DNA from: Nilaparvata lugens
Taxonomy: Eukaryota; Arthropoda; Insecta; Hemiptera; Delphacidae
Direction of reading: 5' to 3'
Assembly: GCF_014356525.2 (NCBI RefSeq)
Contig: NC_052505.1
Span: 49,215,994-49,279,993 of the forward strand
Length of the DNA: 64,000 nt
The notes beneath the pieces are model-generated. The model was not told the origin of the DNA and did not search any database. It saw nothing but the letters and a program-made list of their open reading frames with translations. Both the position numbers and the translations under genes were made by a program. Shown one piece after another: positions 37,901 to 50,438 of the stretch (positions are counted from its first letter, which is position 1; every line of letters starts with the position of its first letter).

Positions 37901-38399
37901 ATAGGAAGTCCGTATTGAGATGTAAATGAGAATATTGATTGTCAGATGAATTTTATGATTCACCAAATAAAGTCAAGTGTGACATGAGATACATTGACTT
38001 TTTGACGGTATGAAGTTTGCCGGGTAAGCTAGATGTAAATACAGCTTCATTATTAATAGTCAACGCTGAAAAAATACAGGCTCAATCACCAGGAATACTA
38101 TAAATTCTATGAGGGGCCAGTAAGCCATTAATTTAGAGTAGTTCAATCACTTCCATTATGGACACTGGATAGATACATTATGAACAGTAAATACGTATGA
38201 AATCTATTAGCTACAGAATAAAAAACTTTTGATTGCAGTGTCCCTGACTACTACAATATAAATAACCATTTGGATCAAATATAAGGAAGTACTCACATCT
38301 CTCATCAACTCGTACTTTTATTCAAAAAATATTATCAAAGAATATAAGTTATATTGAATGAACTCACGGCTAGTACTCAAGTTTGTCTTTTTCTGGCCG
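37901..38399. other. Noncoding DNA, no gene recognised
   Basis: I see nothing distinctive in this stretch. Confidence 0.4.
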
Positions 38400-38520
38400 T
38401 GCTAAAAATAAATGTAGGTAGGCTATATGTTTGACATTTTGTTTTTGTAATCTTGTTCTCTATTAAGAAAGTGTTCAATGTGATTTTTGATGGCAATAAA
38501 ATTTGAATTTGAAAAAAGAA
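38400..38520 (+). mobile_element. Probable 3' end of a non-LTR retrotransposon
   Basis: The stretch ends in GGCAATAAAATTTGAATTTGAAAAA. An AATAAA-type ending followed by (TTTGAA)n is typical of the 3' ends of several insect LINE and SINE families. The 5' part is missing, as expected for truncated insertions, and no target duplication could be assigned. Confidence 0.45.
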
Positions 38521-38799
38521 TTATCAACAAACTACTAACCAAAGAAAATCTATGTGCTCTGTTCTAATCAGAATGTATGAGACTCCATATACAGCTGATA
38601 GAAGACGCAAACCGAACTGGCCAAGCATACAACAATGGAACACACACGTGGCAAGCTCGCGCTTTCGATCAATGAAAAATTAATTCGATCAGCTGATTGA
38701 TAAGATTATTTTAAGCTTTCCAAAGATTACAGCATATGTTAGAATATCATGTGTCAATCATCTCAGTTCCATATGGCGTTCACCTTACCATGCTCATAA

Positions 38800-39268
38800 G
38801 CTTACTTGATAGGATCCTTTTTCATCCTTTGAAACCCTTAGAGGCAGAATATCTCAAAATCCGTTCTTAGTGCGCGTCTAGCATGTTTGAAGAATATTTG
38901 TGCAAAGTTTCAAGTCTGTAGGCCAATTAGTAGTCTGAGCTGTAGTGTGATTTTAAATAAGAATTTTCGAAAAATGCCCTCTCCTGAACCCCCCTATGCT
39001 CCTGATAGGAATTTTTCTGCACACAGCTCATTTTTTTCGTAGCTGAACAAAAAAGTTCCTCGTGACTTTTCTGTGCAATTAGCGGTTAAAAAGTACAAAA
39101 TTTTTGGGGGGCCCCAGCTCCCTCAGGGGGGCAAATTTCTGAAAATCCTTTCTTAGTGGATGTCTTGAGGCTACCATAAACAATTGTGCAGAATTTCAAG
39201 TTTTTAGGCTCAGTAGTTTGGGCTGTGGTGTGATTTCAGTCTGACGGGACCTAGCCTTTTATAGATTA
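38800..39268 (+). mobile_element. Dispersed repeat with two internal related blocks
   Basis: Two related blocks of about 105 bp occur in the same orientation, 38855-38960 and 39126-39235. They share AAAATCCTTTCTTAGTG-like, TTTCAAGT-TTAGG and AGTAGT-TGGGCTGTGGTGTGATTT words. Between them lies a C/G-run-rich stretch. The segment ends in a CTTTTATAGATTATAGATT tail. It looks like a high-copy, non-coding element of unresolved class. Confidence 0.55.
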
Positions 39269-40565
39269 TAGATTTCATAAATTTGGATTTTTAAAAATGT
39301 CAAGTCATCTAAATAAATAGTGAAGCCAACATATTTATACTACCTTGAGATTCAACCAAAGTAGAAAGTAACAAGTTACCTCGACAATCTATGAAAGTAG
39401 ATCAGTAATGTCAACTTACCTGAAACAAATAAAAAAATGTATTATTAGAAAATGACAAGTAAATACAGGAATATTGAGAAATAAACTACACTTGACTACA
39501 AAGATGGATGGAAATTATAATATGTTGAATAGTGAAAATCAAAAATATTAATTTAAACTCATTGTAAAGAATTCACTCAAACTTTGGTAGATTATAAGAG
39601 AAAGTGTGGTTTAAATACCTTGTCCAGCTCAAATGTAATAATTCATGTAATGAATTGATGAGTTATCCATCCCTAATTTACATGCTATATTTCATCATGT
39701 GAAATTTGTAATTATGTATTTATTCATCACATCTGACCTCTGTAACCGGTAAAATAATTTACAATATTGATGTTCAGTAGTCAATCTTGAATTAAGTGTT
39801 GATAATGCATCACATTGAACATAATACTAGTAAAATTCAACACAAATCCGTTACATATTCTAAAATTTGAACACATTGTGAAAGTTAATACATTTGATTT
39901 AGCCTATTTGGATTACTAGAAACTATTTGTTAGCCTGCCTACGTGAAAAGACCTGAAGGAATATGTAAACCTATTTGAATTAGAAGATACTAATTGTTTT
40001 TCAATATCTTTATCAAGCATTAATTGTACCCAATACCATAGATTTGAACCTTTCGATTGTTGCCAGTGCTAATACCATATACTAAACTGTATTTCCTAGA
40101 CATTTACCTACGTATTCTTCCGCGAAAAACAAATGCCACATATGATACATATCTTCATACTAAAGTTATGAAAATAAATACTGTACTAAGACTCACTGTC
40201 ACATGCGAAATTCATCACTCCCAGGAACCGTTTGGCGAATGCAAAAATATTGGAACCTATAATTATGCTAATATCAGAAGAGAATCACTGTTGCTATAAT
40301 TAACAGCATATGGGTTTTGCAATAGGAAGTCACTTGCCAATTTTAGCAACAGTTTCATTGAGAGAGAAAACATCAATCAGGGTCGCATTTTTGTTCAATT
40401 ATTGACATGAACGGTAACGACTACTGAGGATTATGATCCGCGATTGACTGCAAATAGAAAAAAGTAGGATTAAGTTGTTCCAAATATATTTGCAGCTATC
40501 AGGAGGCCTACTTCTACTACATACATAATACATACATATGAACAAGGCAGGCGATCGTGAGGGTC
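39269..40565. other. AT-rich noncoding DNA, no gene recognised
   Basis: Only an 80-codon + frame (40057-40299) with no recognisable domain is present. Confidence 0.4.
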
Positions 40566-40579
40566 ACTTTAGGTGGGTA

Positions 40580-40650
40580 CACTTCAAACTGTCGGCATTA
40601 TTTGAACTGGTATTGTTTGAAAGGAGGAGGAATGCTGACAGTTTGTAGTG
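40580..40650. repeat. Short inverted repeat (possible mini-MITE)
   Basis: CACTTCAAACTGTCGGCATT at 40580-40599 pairs with 40631-40650 with two mismatches, leaving a 31-base loop. A palindromic E-box, TCACGTGA, lies just to the right at about 40675. No target duplication is clear. Confidence 0.55.
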
Positions 40651-40689
40651 AATCGCACTATATGGTCTTTAAAATCACGTGACCAAAGC

Positions 40690-42220
40690 CATCATATTGC
40701 AAATGTGGATCTGACGTGAGATAAGCCTCTCCTCTCTGAGACGCGTTTATTAAAATAATGACCTGCTGGAGATGCGTGTTAATATTTCGACCCTATTCCG
40801 GAAAATTGAGCTTTCTCAATACTCTGCTACCGGTACCAGTTCTGCTCCAATGTAACACTCACAGGCGACTGAATGGAATTGCTATTGACTAGATTAGAGT
40901 TTCCAAGTCCTTAATGGAAGCCAAGTTAGGTTAACTTGTCCCTCAACAAAACCTGTAATCATAATTTCGTCTAAAAATAGATGATTTATTGCAAGAGACT
41001 TGTAATCCTTCATAAAATTATGTACATGATACCACAGAATTCTAAAATGTGAGTAATATTTAATCTCTGATGATACCTTCCATAAGTTCACTCACACTCA
41101 ACACCAATAAGAAGACAGTGTACAATACCGCAATCTGTACACAAAAATAGTAAAAGTGATGAGCTTTTAATAATATAAGCTACTAATTATGTGAAAACTT
41201 TTTTTGATTTTGTCAAACTTATTTAAAGGTTGGGTTCCAAATTCATCTACCAAAACAGAATAAATCTGACTGATCAAGATCTAACGTAACATTCTGGGCA
41301 GGTATAATAAAATGTCACATTTCAATAAAAATGTTAATGAATTGTAAAAATCAACTGATAATATAATATTGCAAAATACAGAATCGTCCATTGTATTGGT
41401 AATTTATTCAACTGTGATTTGAGCATCGTAATCATTCATTTATCAACTATAAAAGATACACAATTTATAAGGGTAATGAACATTACACAAAATGAAAAAA
41501 CTTTTTCCATTCATAAGAACGTTTCGCTATTTTGATTGGTTGACTGACCTTTGGAAGCTTTCTTCATGAGTTTATAAGTTCATCATTGATATAAATTCAG
41601 CCTACTGCCAATTAGCTCATCTTATGAAAAGTTCTACAGATTTATTAATGATCAGAGAAACTCATCATGAGAAATGTTTTATTTCTCTTTATTATGAAGT
41701 GTTGAGTATGATTGATTAAGCGTGATCGGTCAATTTGTTCTGAAAACTCATGCAGCAATATGATACTATACTTTACGAATTAGAAATTAGTCAGGGTTCT
41801 GTGAGACTATACAGAGACGAATGAAAATAAAGGCAATAGAAAATGTGGAAAATCTTTAATACTCCATAAAATGACGGCTCTGCAAGGCCAGTAAACAGCG
41901 AGCTTTACAGTTCCTATTCCTACTCTATGAAAAAATGCCTAGTACAACATCAATAGCTATAACATTTCACTGATGCAACGCATGAAGGATTTAGCATGCA
42001 AAGTATGTACAAGATGTAACTCATCTAGGATAGTGAAAGAGTTTGCAGAGAAAGCAAGTCTTGAGAATCTTCAATAAAAAAAGATAAGGAAGTTACCAAT
42101 TTTTCAAGATTCTAATAATTATACAATGATGGCATGAAACAGATCTTGATTCTCATTCAAAATACGGGTGAAATATGGATGAACAAACAAGTGAAGTACC
42201 AATAATATGCGATATGCCAT
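40690..42220. other. AT-rich noncoding DNA, no gene recognised
   Basis: I see no gene. A minus-strand frame of 65 codons (40894-41091) has no domain. Confidence 0.4.
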
Positions 42221-42221
42221 A

Positions 42222-42492
42222 TTTCATCTCGAAATAAAATTCAGAAGAATGAGTTGGTTAGGTCACGTTGAAAGAATGAATGACACTAGAGCAGTAAAGA
42301 AGATCTTTCTTTAGAGAGGACCCATGGAGGATGGAGGCTACGAGGACGTCCACGCAAGCGCTGGCTGGAGGATGTGAAACAAGACTTGAGGAATGCGGCT
42401 ATCAGGGGATGGAGAAGGAAGGCTGCTGACAGAGAAGAATGGAGATTGATTGGGGTTGTAGCACCAAGGAATAAGCAAGTTTCATCTCGAAA
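42222..42492 (+). mobile_element. 5'-truncated LINE insertion with 13-bp target-site duplication
   Basis: TTTCATCTCGAAA occurs at 42222-42234 and again at 42480-42492, exactly bracketing a 245-bp fragment that encodes the end of a reverse-transcriptase ORF. The fragment ends GGAATAAGCAAG, which looks like a worn (TAAG)n tail, as seen at the 3' ends of RTE-like LINEs. Target-primed reverse transcription with early stop explains the missing 5' part. The clean duplication suggests a single insertion that has since gained point changes. Confidence 0.8.
42231..42479 (+). pseudogene. Reverse-transcriptase ORF C-terminal remnant (LINE)
   Basis: Two frames together give the very characteristic C-terminal end of LINE endonuclease/reverse-transcriptase proteins. 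The first (from 42246) reads RMSWLGHVERMNDTRAVKK and hits a TAG at 42312-42314. The second (from 42335) reads RLRGRPRKRWLEDVKQDLR, then AAIRGWRRKAADREEWRL. The GRPRKRW and WRRxAxDRxxWR signatures are diagnostic of these proteins. One frameshift lies between about 42300 and 42335. The second frame runs through the tail into flanking DNA, to a TAG at 42512-42514. The catalytic polymerase domain (YADD box) is absent because of truncation, so it is not functional. Confidence 0.88.
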
Positions 42493-42514
42493 AACTGATC
42501 AACAAAATAACTAG

Positions 42515-45055
42515 CTAATTCATTCAATAAATAAAAGATTAGTAGAGATTGGATGATTAGTTATGATTGGTAAATGTGATTAATTAGAAAATTAAACAAT
42601 AATTACTGAATGGAAAACCTCATAATATTGAATTTGCCTACCCAAAAAATGATTGTTCACATCAATTTTAAATGTAGTTTAGTTTAGTAACTTATTGTTA
42701 TTATTTAGGAGGATTGGTTCGAAAACATGAGTTTCATTAATTCTAGTGTAGTACAAAAACATTTTGATTGAAGTACATTATTTCTCCGAAGTAAGTAGAG
42801 AAGCTGATGTTTAAATCTCACTAAAGTCTGTATACGTGACAGTTTTCGCTTTTGCGTCATCCGGCGCAGGAGAAATTCAATGTTACCGGACCACCCCGCC
42901 CAATCAACTGTCATCTTCATTGTACTGTTTTTCCCTTGTTTGTCGAAGAAGTTGAGGAGTTTATGAAGGTATGTCCGGCTTCTTTAATGAGATCCCAACT
43001 CCGGCAGCATATCTGTTACTTTCCCTCTAATGTCCATGTCATCGAATCACACTTTTTATTTCAACTGCCTCAATAAAACCATGGTGTACCACACGATTAT
43101 GGAACCGGAATTTTCATGACGAAAGCAAGTGGAGAAACACAAAGCTGGATCTCAAAAATATTATGGAACAAAGGGCATGACAAAATTGAGATTTCATTGT
43201 TGTCCTTGTCTTCTACCTTGTGCTTGAGACTCTATAGAATAAATCATGAGAACTCGTATTATACTCGTATATACTTGACAAAAATTTGGAAGTTGCCATG
43301 TGGGTAAGTAAAATAAAAGCTGATAAAAAACATGTTTTTATCTCCAAGCGACAAAGTATCAAAATTTATGGAGTTGAAGTAGCACATGGAAAAGTTATGG
43401 GAATTTATTGAAGGATGTTTGGCTTTTTTTGGAGCATTATCATAGCATTGGAGGGTGAAATATCTTTCATGATAAATACTGTTCATATTCAATTTGTGAA
43501 TGCTAAAGTAATTAATTAAATACACGATTCTATAGTATATATCTCATGAGAAAATTTGTAACCATCTTTGTTACAGCAAGAAAACGAAGAAAACTTCAAA
43601 GTTTCTTAATTAAATTTCTCAGGAGGGAAATTGGAAATACCATTGAAGCCACACTCGAAGAGGAATCCATTTCACATGACACCTAATATGTACTAAGCCT
43701 ATAGAACGAGACAAGAGTTACTACTGCACAGACCAGATGTCTGCTCCTGCTGGGGGTGGCTTCATGGCTTCCATGTTTCACTGATGAATCAAATCCAATT
43801 CTTTGATAAGAACGGTTTCAAATCTAAAAGAAACAGTTAACATCAATTATTACAAGTATGATCTATGTAATTGCAATTCTTTTATATTTATGATGTATGT
43901 TGATAACCTCTTTAATATCTCGTATGACGAAAAAATCTAATAGAGATTATTAAATGTATAATGCTTTTGAGCGAATTGCCTTTGCTATAAGGATGCATGA
44001 AGCTGAACCTTTCAAGGATGGAAACTATGATACAGTAGCCTAATATTGCTACAAAATAACATTACTTTGGCAACCGTTCAAAATTATAAATGGCTTTGTT
44101 CAAAGTCCAACAATTAACTATTAGCAAAATTAACGATGGAAAACTTGTTCTTATCCGACTGATCAGTGTTCTTTCATAATTATTGTGGTTTTAGATAAAC
44201 TGTGGGTTAACCTTTCTGTTATGTCGCTACAAAAGTAGCAATAGTTCCGTACCGTAAGTTTTCAGAATCAAATCCTATGATCAAATTAGAAGAATATAAA
44301 ATTGAAGTGTATTATTCACACATAATAACAATATGGTGCTCATGTGCATGTGCTCATCATATATTCAATATTCAATGTTGAGTAGCACAGGTTCTCATGA
44401 AACAGTTCTAACTTCCAATACCCCTTCACATTTACACTGAGGCTACACGCCTTACAAACCTCAGGCTATTATTGAGAAACTGTACAACAGTAATAGAAGA
44501 ACTTATTGATAAAGTTCCATGAAGATACGATACATATTTAAAGTTAAACTAGCATATTTAAACATACTAATAATTGATCAATATATTACTATTAGAGAAT
44601 TTGTTATATTGATGATCTAAATACAAATTGTAGATCTCATTACTAGAACGCGGAAACGAACTTATAAGCCTACTAATAAGGATTTGCATAGCAACGGTAG
44701 AAAGAATGTCGCTAGAGATGTTACATAAAAACTCATTACATGAAAACAAGATTGAATTAAACCTGAAATGTAACAGTTAATCATAATTGCTTCACTTCAG
44801 GATCTACAAATAGAATAAATCTTTACTCACTTCTAACAACAATTTAGAACTAACAGTTCCGGATATTTTGAATTAGGCAAAAAAATACAATATTCAAATG
44901 TACTGTGTCAACAATCATGACTGCAAACAACAAGAAAGATAGCTATGATAATCACTTCCAAGAATAGTATATATAGCATCTATATACTATTCTTGAATTA
45001 CATCCAGCTTGTAACAACTATAATAATTATTATTTGAGCATCATTTTACAACTTT
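42515..45055. other. AT-rich noncoding DNA, no gene recognised
   Basis: No coding exon was recognised. An 88-codon minus frame (43259-43525) and others are typical chance frames. A perfect small hairpin at 44959-44995 is listed separately. Confidence 0.4.
44959..44995. repeat. Perfect 15-bp hairpin
   Basis: CAAGAATAGTATATA at 44959-44973 is exactly complementary to 44981-44995, with a 7-base loop. It is too short for a microRNA precursor and probably a chance or replication-slippage product. Confidence 0.7.
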
Positions 45056-45070
45056 TCACCATTTTAAATT

Positions 45071-45778
45071 AGTGACCCCCTGGGTTGGAGAACTCGCTCA
45101 TGAACTGTTGTATTGTAATCTTTGAAACCCGTTACTTTTAATTATACAGAGTTGGTGAAAATTATACAAACAGCTAAATATTTCTTTTACAAGAATAATT
45201 TGACATTGTGGATCGATCATATTTGAAATGAAAAATTACTCTTCAAAACTTAATCTGTCGCTTCAACATTTTTGTCCTTCATATGAATCCAAACTTATTT
45301 TATGTAATACATGATTTGGATACAGAGTTCCAAGAGAAAATGAATGGCACATTGATATCTCAACCATACATTGATATATTATCAGTTTGTTGATGTAAAA
45401 GTTGTAAATTTATGTTGCACATTAACCAGCTGAAATCATGTGTCAGCGCTTGAAGGTTTGTCTGAGTGATAGCTTCCAAATAGCCTCAGCTGATGTTATG
45501 AGTGAATAAATGAAAAAACTGTTGTAATTGGATGCAATAGCTGACTAAATGATAAATCAAAAAAAAATTTTTTCTTATGCACTTTCAATTTTATATCTGT
45601 TATATCCTGAAAAAGGACGAAGAAAGTCAATTGTCCAACGAACTTAACAAGAATACGTGTTCAAAATTTGAAGCTGATTGATCAATTCTTTCTAAAGTTA
45701 TTGTAGAACATACAAACAGACGAACAAGGACTTTGACCTTCATTAAGTCAAAAGTGAGAACTAGCTAACGCTCGTTCA
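45071..45778 (-). mobile_element. Dispersed repeat, TGAACGAGC-end family, copy B (inverted)
   Basis: This is the reverse-orientation partner of 33971-34570 and is 708 bp long. On the minus strand it begins TGAACGAGCGTTAGCTAGTT and ends with CATGAGCGAGTTCTCCAACC and GGGGGTCACT. An internal block (about 45290-45400) resembles the GATACATGATTT...GAATTTCAAGAGAAAA...GAATGGC repeat found in the 54.2- and 61.7-kb elements, so these families are related or share a captured module. Confidence 0.75.
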
Positions 45779-45789
45779 ATGAATGTTCA

Positions 45790-48700
45790 ACTACTATCAA
45801 CGGTATCTGACATTTCCCTAAACTTAAGTAGATAATTTCATGTTTTGTTAAATACTAACAAAAAATTAAAATCACTCTTTCATTCAAACTTAATGGATAA
45901 ATGAATAATGTGAGAATTTATTTATTAAGCAGGTTATTTGTATCAGAGATTTAAGGGATTGAACAGAGCAGGCAAATATTGCATTAATAATAGCATAGGA
46001 AAAAATAGAATGCATACTTCTTTTCCTCTTTCATAGATACAATTGGAACAATGGAGGTTTCACCACAGGATTATGTGTCCTACCAGCGTGATTGGTCACT
46101 TTTCGAAAATAAATCCGGTATACAATACAAAATACAGGTGAATTACTAAACATAAAAATATACTCCAGCATAACGGTAGCAATGAAAAAATAGGGAAAGG
46201 TGTGTTATCTGTCAACAAGCACAATCAGCTCAGGAGGAACGAAACGTGCTCCAAGTGCATGAAACTTGACACAGCTTCATAAACGCTTCCCCCCCCCCAC
46301 CAACGAAATAAGCTACCGGTAATTAGACTTGATAAATTCCTAATTTCCAAGTCTAGCTAGCGCGAATGTAAGGGAATACCAAGTGAATGTGCCTGGAGTG
46401 AAATGAGCCAGTCGTTTAAAAATAGAAAGTATGTGGCGTGCCTAAATAGACAAATATAGATACAAATAAGTATGTGAAGAGAGGAGCCTCACCATAAACT
46501 AGACTATAAGTCCGTTCGGCCGCCATTAAGTTACGGAAAATCGCGTCAAATGATAGTCCGAAACAGGCAATTACATGTGCACAAGCCAATAGATCGGTTA
46601 AATAACATCTAAAAACAGACAGCAATAGCAGAAACTCTCTATTATTATCAACCAACCCAAGGAGAAAGAGATGGAGCAAACCAATGTAGAACGCAACTAA
46701 AAAAGAAAGATGTAACCGGATGAATATAACACCATGATAAATAATAATGTTACTATAATGAAAATCTAGAACGAAGACTCTTATTTACTTGGCGCCATGT
46801 CTACCTGTTTGAATATCGTTCAATTTTATTAATTAATGGTGGCAACCAATACCTTTCGTATTCACTCTCTTCTACTAGAAACAACAACAACCGGAATAAA
46901 ACAATTTCTCCTCAAAATAGCCGTTCTTGGAAAAAGCTTTCAGGTGCAGTGGCAATGTGGTATGTATGAGGTAAGACCAGATAGGGCTAGGTGAAATCAA
47001 TTAATTGTTGTTGAGCAAGATTTGTCTCAGTTTAGTGATTTATTTCCTTGAATTTTTGATGAGGAGTTTGAAATTATATTCGTCACACATAAGAAGGGTT
47101 ATCAAGTTTCGTAAATTGAATTAGCAGTGGTGCATGAGGTGAGATAATATAACTTGCTGAGTTCGTTTAGTTGGACTCCTCTTTTGCCTTCTCAGATTTT
47201 TCGTGTTTTTCGTAAGGATGATTATGATTAAATTCGATTTCATCATTTATTACAATATTTGAAGGCTTATAAACTGATGACTAATTCATAATAATGAATA
47301 GTATAACAGCTTGATAATTAAATATTATAAACCAAGACATGACGAACTATAAGGATATTGAAAGTAATTATTATTACTATAGTTATTACTATAGAAAGTT
47401 ATTATTATAGTTTTGAATGAAGATACTACGATATGTCGGCGGAGATAACCAACCATTCTTGGAAAAGCATTTTAAAAATGTGCTTCCCATTAGCATTAAT
47501 ATTCTGCTGAATTATGAGAGATGAATGAGAATATGAGTACATGCTTCCCCAAAAAATTCGTGAAGCTTTAGGTGAGGTCCGAACAAGGGGAGATTGAGAG
47601 GTTTAGATTATATCTATCGCATATACTGTAAATGGTTTTCCACGCTGGATATATATTGAAAACTTTAAGCCTACCGGAAGGAGAAAGGTATTGGATGGTT
47701 ACTAAGCCAAATACAAATAGAATTCGCTAAAGCTTTTGATCATAGGAATAAAAATTTTCAGAAAATGGTATTATTTTACAAAACGATTTCAAGCGGAAAT
47801 AAGGAGAGGATCGAGCTCCTGTTGTTCAATACTAAATTAAATTTCTATAAACTGAATTATTAGCATGAATTGATTTGAGCCGGAAACCTTCAGTGCGAGT
47901 GGAAAGAGGAAGGAGGAAGCTAACAAGCAAATAAAATAAGTACACACATTAAAAATAATTATAATAATTACAATGGGTTGATTATGCATACTGTACATTA
48001 CAAATCTTTACTACTTTACATTAAAACATTTAACTATAAAATCAACGGAAGAAAGTACTTATTTGGGATAAAACTATTTATGATACAACTGACTATTAAG
48101 GTAATACATAAGTTACAAGAATTATTGTGAAGTCTAGTAGAATATTCATAATTTATTCTACAATTTTTTACTATCTTAGCGCCAATATGGCTAACATACG
48201 GATGTGGAAAATTTAATTGCAGGATATAAAAGTTTGATTGCATTAGCAGGGTCATATCTGATAAGAACACACATTACAAGAAAACATACATTAATTTTTT
48301 ATCTGCAAATTTGATAAAAACTCATGTACATAATTAACAATTATCAATAAGTATGGATATGCTTGCTCGGACTATTAACAATCATTAATTTATAATCAAT
48401 TCACAACAATAATAATCAATATTTGAGTTTTTCAATTGTTCATTAGTAGGCCTCAACATGAGATGCTAAGCATCATCATTGGTGTATCGGACATAATCCT
48501 TCCTACATTGCGTATTATTTCACATTGTATGAACCAAAATAAGTAAATTAATAGAATAACATAATTTCCCTGAACTAAAGTATTGTTAATTAAAAGTATC
48601 AAATTGGAAAATTGCGAATTATTAATAATTATCACCATCAGTACTAGCAGACCAGATGTAGTTCAAACCATGGTATCTATTCTACATTCCTTGGTTATAA

Positions 48701-48850
48701 CCACTACATATGAATAATAAAGGTCAACTTTGAACATTAATAACCAGTTGATGGAATAGATGAGAGAGGAATTAAGGATTTCAACTTTTTTAAGGCATAC
48801 TAGGAAGGGTCAAATTTCAAGTAATCAATAATGATTGTTTCAAAGATCTA
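45790..48850. other. AT-rich noncoding DNA, no gene recognised
   Basis: A 10-base C run lies at 46289-46298. An 87-codon minus frame (46416-46679) rich in Leu, Phe and Cys shows no domain. A TATTAC simple-sequence patch lies near 47365-47415. Confidence 0.4.
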
Positions 48851-49775
48851 CTTTTTACTTTCCTTGCCCTATTACCATAGGTAAGGAAAGCTTTCCAAAA
48901 AAATTAAGGTTCCCTAATTTCATGTTTTCTATACGTTTCAAGGTCCCCTAAGTCCAAAAACATGATTTTTGGGTGTTTGTCTATGTGTGTGTATGTGTGT
49001 ATGTCAGTGAACACGATAACTCCATTCCTAATTAACCGATTGACTTGAAATTTTAAACTTAAGGTCCTTATACCATGAGGATCCGACAATAAGAAATTCA
49101 ATAAAATTCAATTCAAGATGGCGGAAAAAATGGTGGATAATGACTAAAAAACCATGTTTTTCAAGGTTTTCTCGAAAACGGCTCTAACGATTTTCTTCAA
49201 ATTCATACCATGGATAGCTATTTATAAGCCCTATCAACTGACATTAGTCTCATTTCTGGGAAAATTGCAGGAGCTCCGTAATATTCTTGAGAAAAATGGC
49301 GGATAATTACTCAAAAACCATGTTTTTCACGGTTTTCTCGAAAACGGCTTGACCGATTTTTTTTTCAAATTCATACCCTGTATAGTTTTATATATCAGCT
49401 CTATTAACTATCATGAGTCTCCTCCCTGAGAAACTAACAGGGGGTCCACCCCATCCTTGAGAAATTTACTTTGTAACCTCCTTCTCGTGCTTGAGGTAGG
49501 TGGGTAGAGCAGTTAATTCAAAAGAACACACGTCGATATTTTATTTGTAGAACAACTGTTTTGACAAATTTTAAAAAATCCTGAAATTTCATAATTCAAA
49601 CAAAGGAAAATGTACTCTGAAAACAATAACAATAGTATAATCGTAGTTTTAATAAAATTATTTAGCCGCCAATCGGCATAATGTTATTCCCCTAGATTAT
49701 CCTCGTTTAAGAATGAGGCGTATAGATCAATGAGCAAGGAAAGTTGTGTGAGTGTACCACACCAGATTTTTTAAA
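48851..49775 (-). mobile_element. CA/TG-bearing dispersed repeat, copy 1
   Basis: This matches 55062-56160 and 62818-63697 in the opposite orientation. One end reads ACTTTCCTTGCCCTATTACC and the other ACCAGATTTTTTAAA. ACTTTCCTTGC occurs near both ends in inverted arrangement. The interior repeats a block around GTTTTCTCGAAAACGGCT and AAAATGGCGGATAATTACT about twice. The TG microsatellite (48976-49003) sits at the same place as the CA tracts of the other copies. Frames in it are not genes. Confidence 0.8.
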
Positions 49776-50210
49776 CACGTTATACAATTCAGGTGAAACT
49801 TTCAACTCAACTTCTCAGGTGAAACGTATTGGATATTTCGTCCTTTCATCATATTAGAAATTTGACCACAGGTTCCAAATATTGAAACGATGATGTCAAC
49901 AGGAAGACAAACATTCTTATAAAATGTGCGTTTTAATAATAAAGAGATCAATCCGTGAAGTGTAGAACATTAATTTGTATTATTGGATACAAACATTTAT
50001 TCAATTCGATAACACGAGAACAGCTCCACTAGTATTTTACACTACCACCAATCTCTAGTATAAACTGAAAGGGTTATGATCAGATCAGCTACCTTAAATA
50101 TAATCCGTTCATTGTCAAATTGGAATTTGGAGTTTTCATATTATGCAGGTCAATGTCCAGTTTTCGTTTACTATAGATCAATATTGGATCAACTATCAAA
50201 TCAATTATTT
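49776..50210. other. Noncoding DNA, no gene recognised
   Basis: I see no gene or repeat in this stretch. Confidence 0.4.
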
Positions 50211-50273
50211 TTACGTCTATTACGTCTATGTAGCCTAACGTCTATTACAGTCTATTACGTCTACATAGCCTAA
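50211..50273. repeat. 35-bp tandem duplication that hosts the MITE
   Basis: TACGTCTATGTAGCCTAA at 50221 recurs as TACGTCTACATAGCCTAA at 50256, a 35-bp period, with further CGTCTATTA words between. The MITE is inserted right after the second CCTAA. Confidence 0.7.
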
Positions 50274-50438
50274 AGGTGCGTACAGATATACGCGCCGCGA
50301 ACATAAGCAATTCACTTTTAATCAGCTGATGCCAAGCTTTTTATATCTGTATCTTACCGTTTCTGTAAAAATACAGATATAATCAGCTGATTAAAAGTGA
50401 ATTGCTCATGTTCGCGGCGCGTATATCTGTACGCACCT
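50274..50438. mobile_element. Young hairpin MITE with TAA target duplication
   Basis: This is a 165-bp element bounded by AGGTGCG and CGCACCT. The first 58 bases match the reverse complement of the last 58 with a single mismatch, and a second, smaller inverted repeat (TTATATCTGTAT) lies inside. TAA stands directly outside both ends (50271-50273 and 50439-50441). A 3-bp TWA-type target duplication is the hallmark of PIF/Harbinger elements, although a TA duplication of a Tc1/mariner relative cannot be excluded. There is no coding capacity. The high arm identity suggests a recent insertion. Confidence 0.88.

Noticed and set aside
44959..44995. A perfect hairpin as a microRNA precursor
   Set aside because: A 15-bp AT-rich stem with a 7-base loop is too short for a precursor.
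46416..46679. An 87-codon hydrophobic minus frame resembling a membrane protein
   Set aside because: No family match comes to mind. Such Leu/Phe-rich frames are common in AT-rich noncoding DNA.
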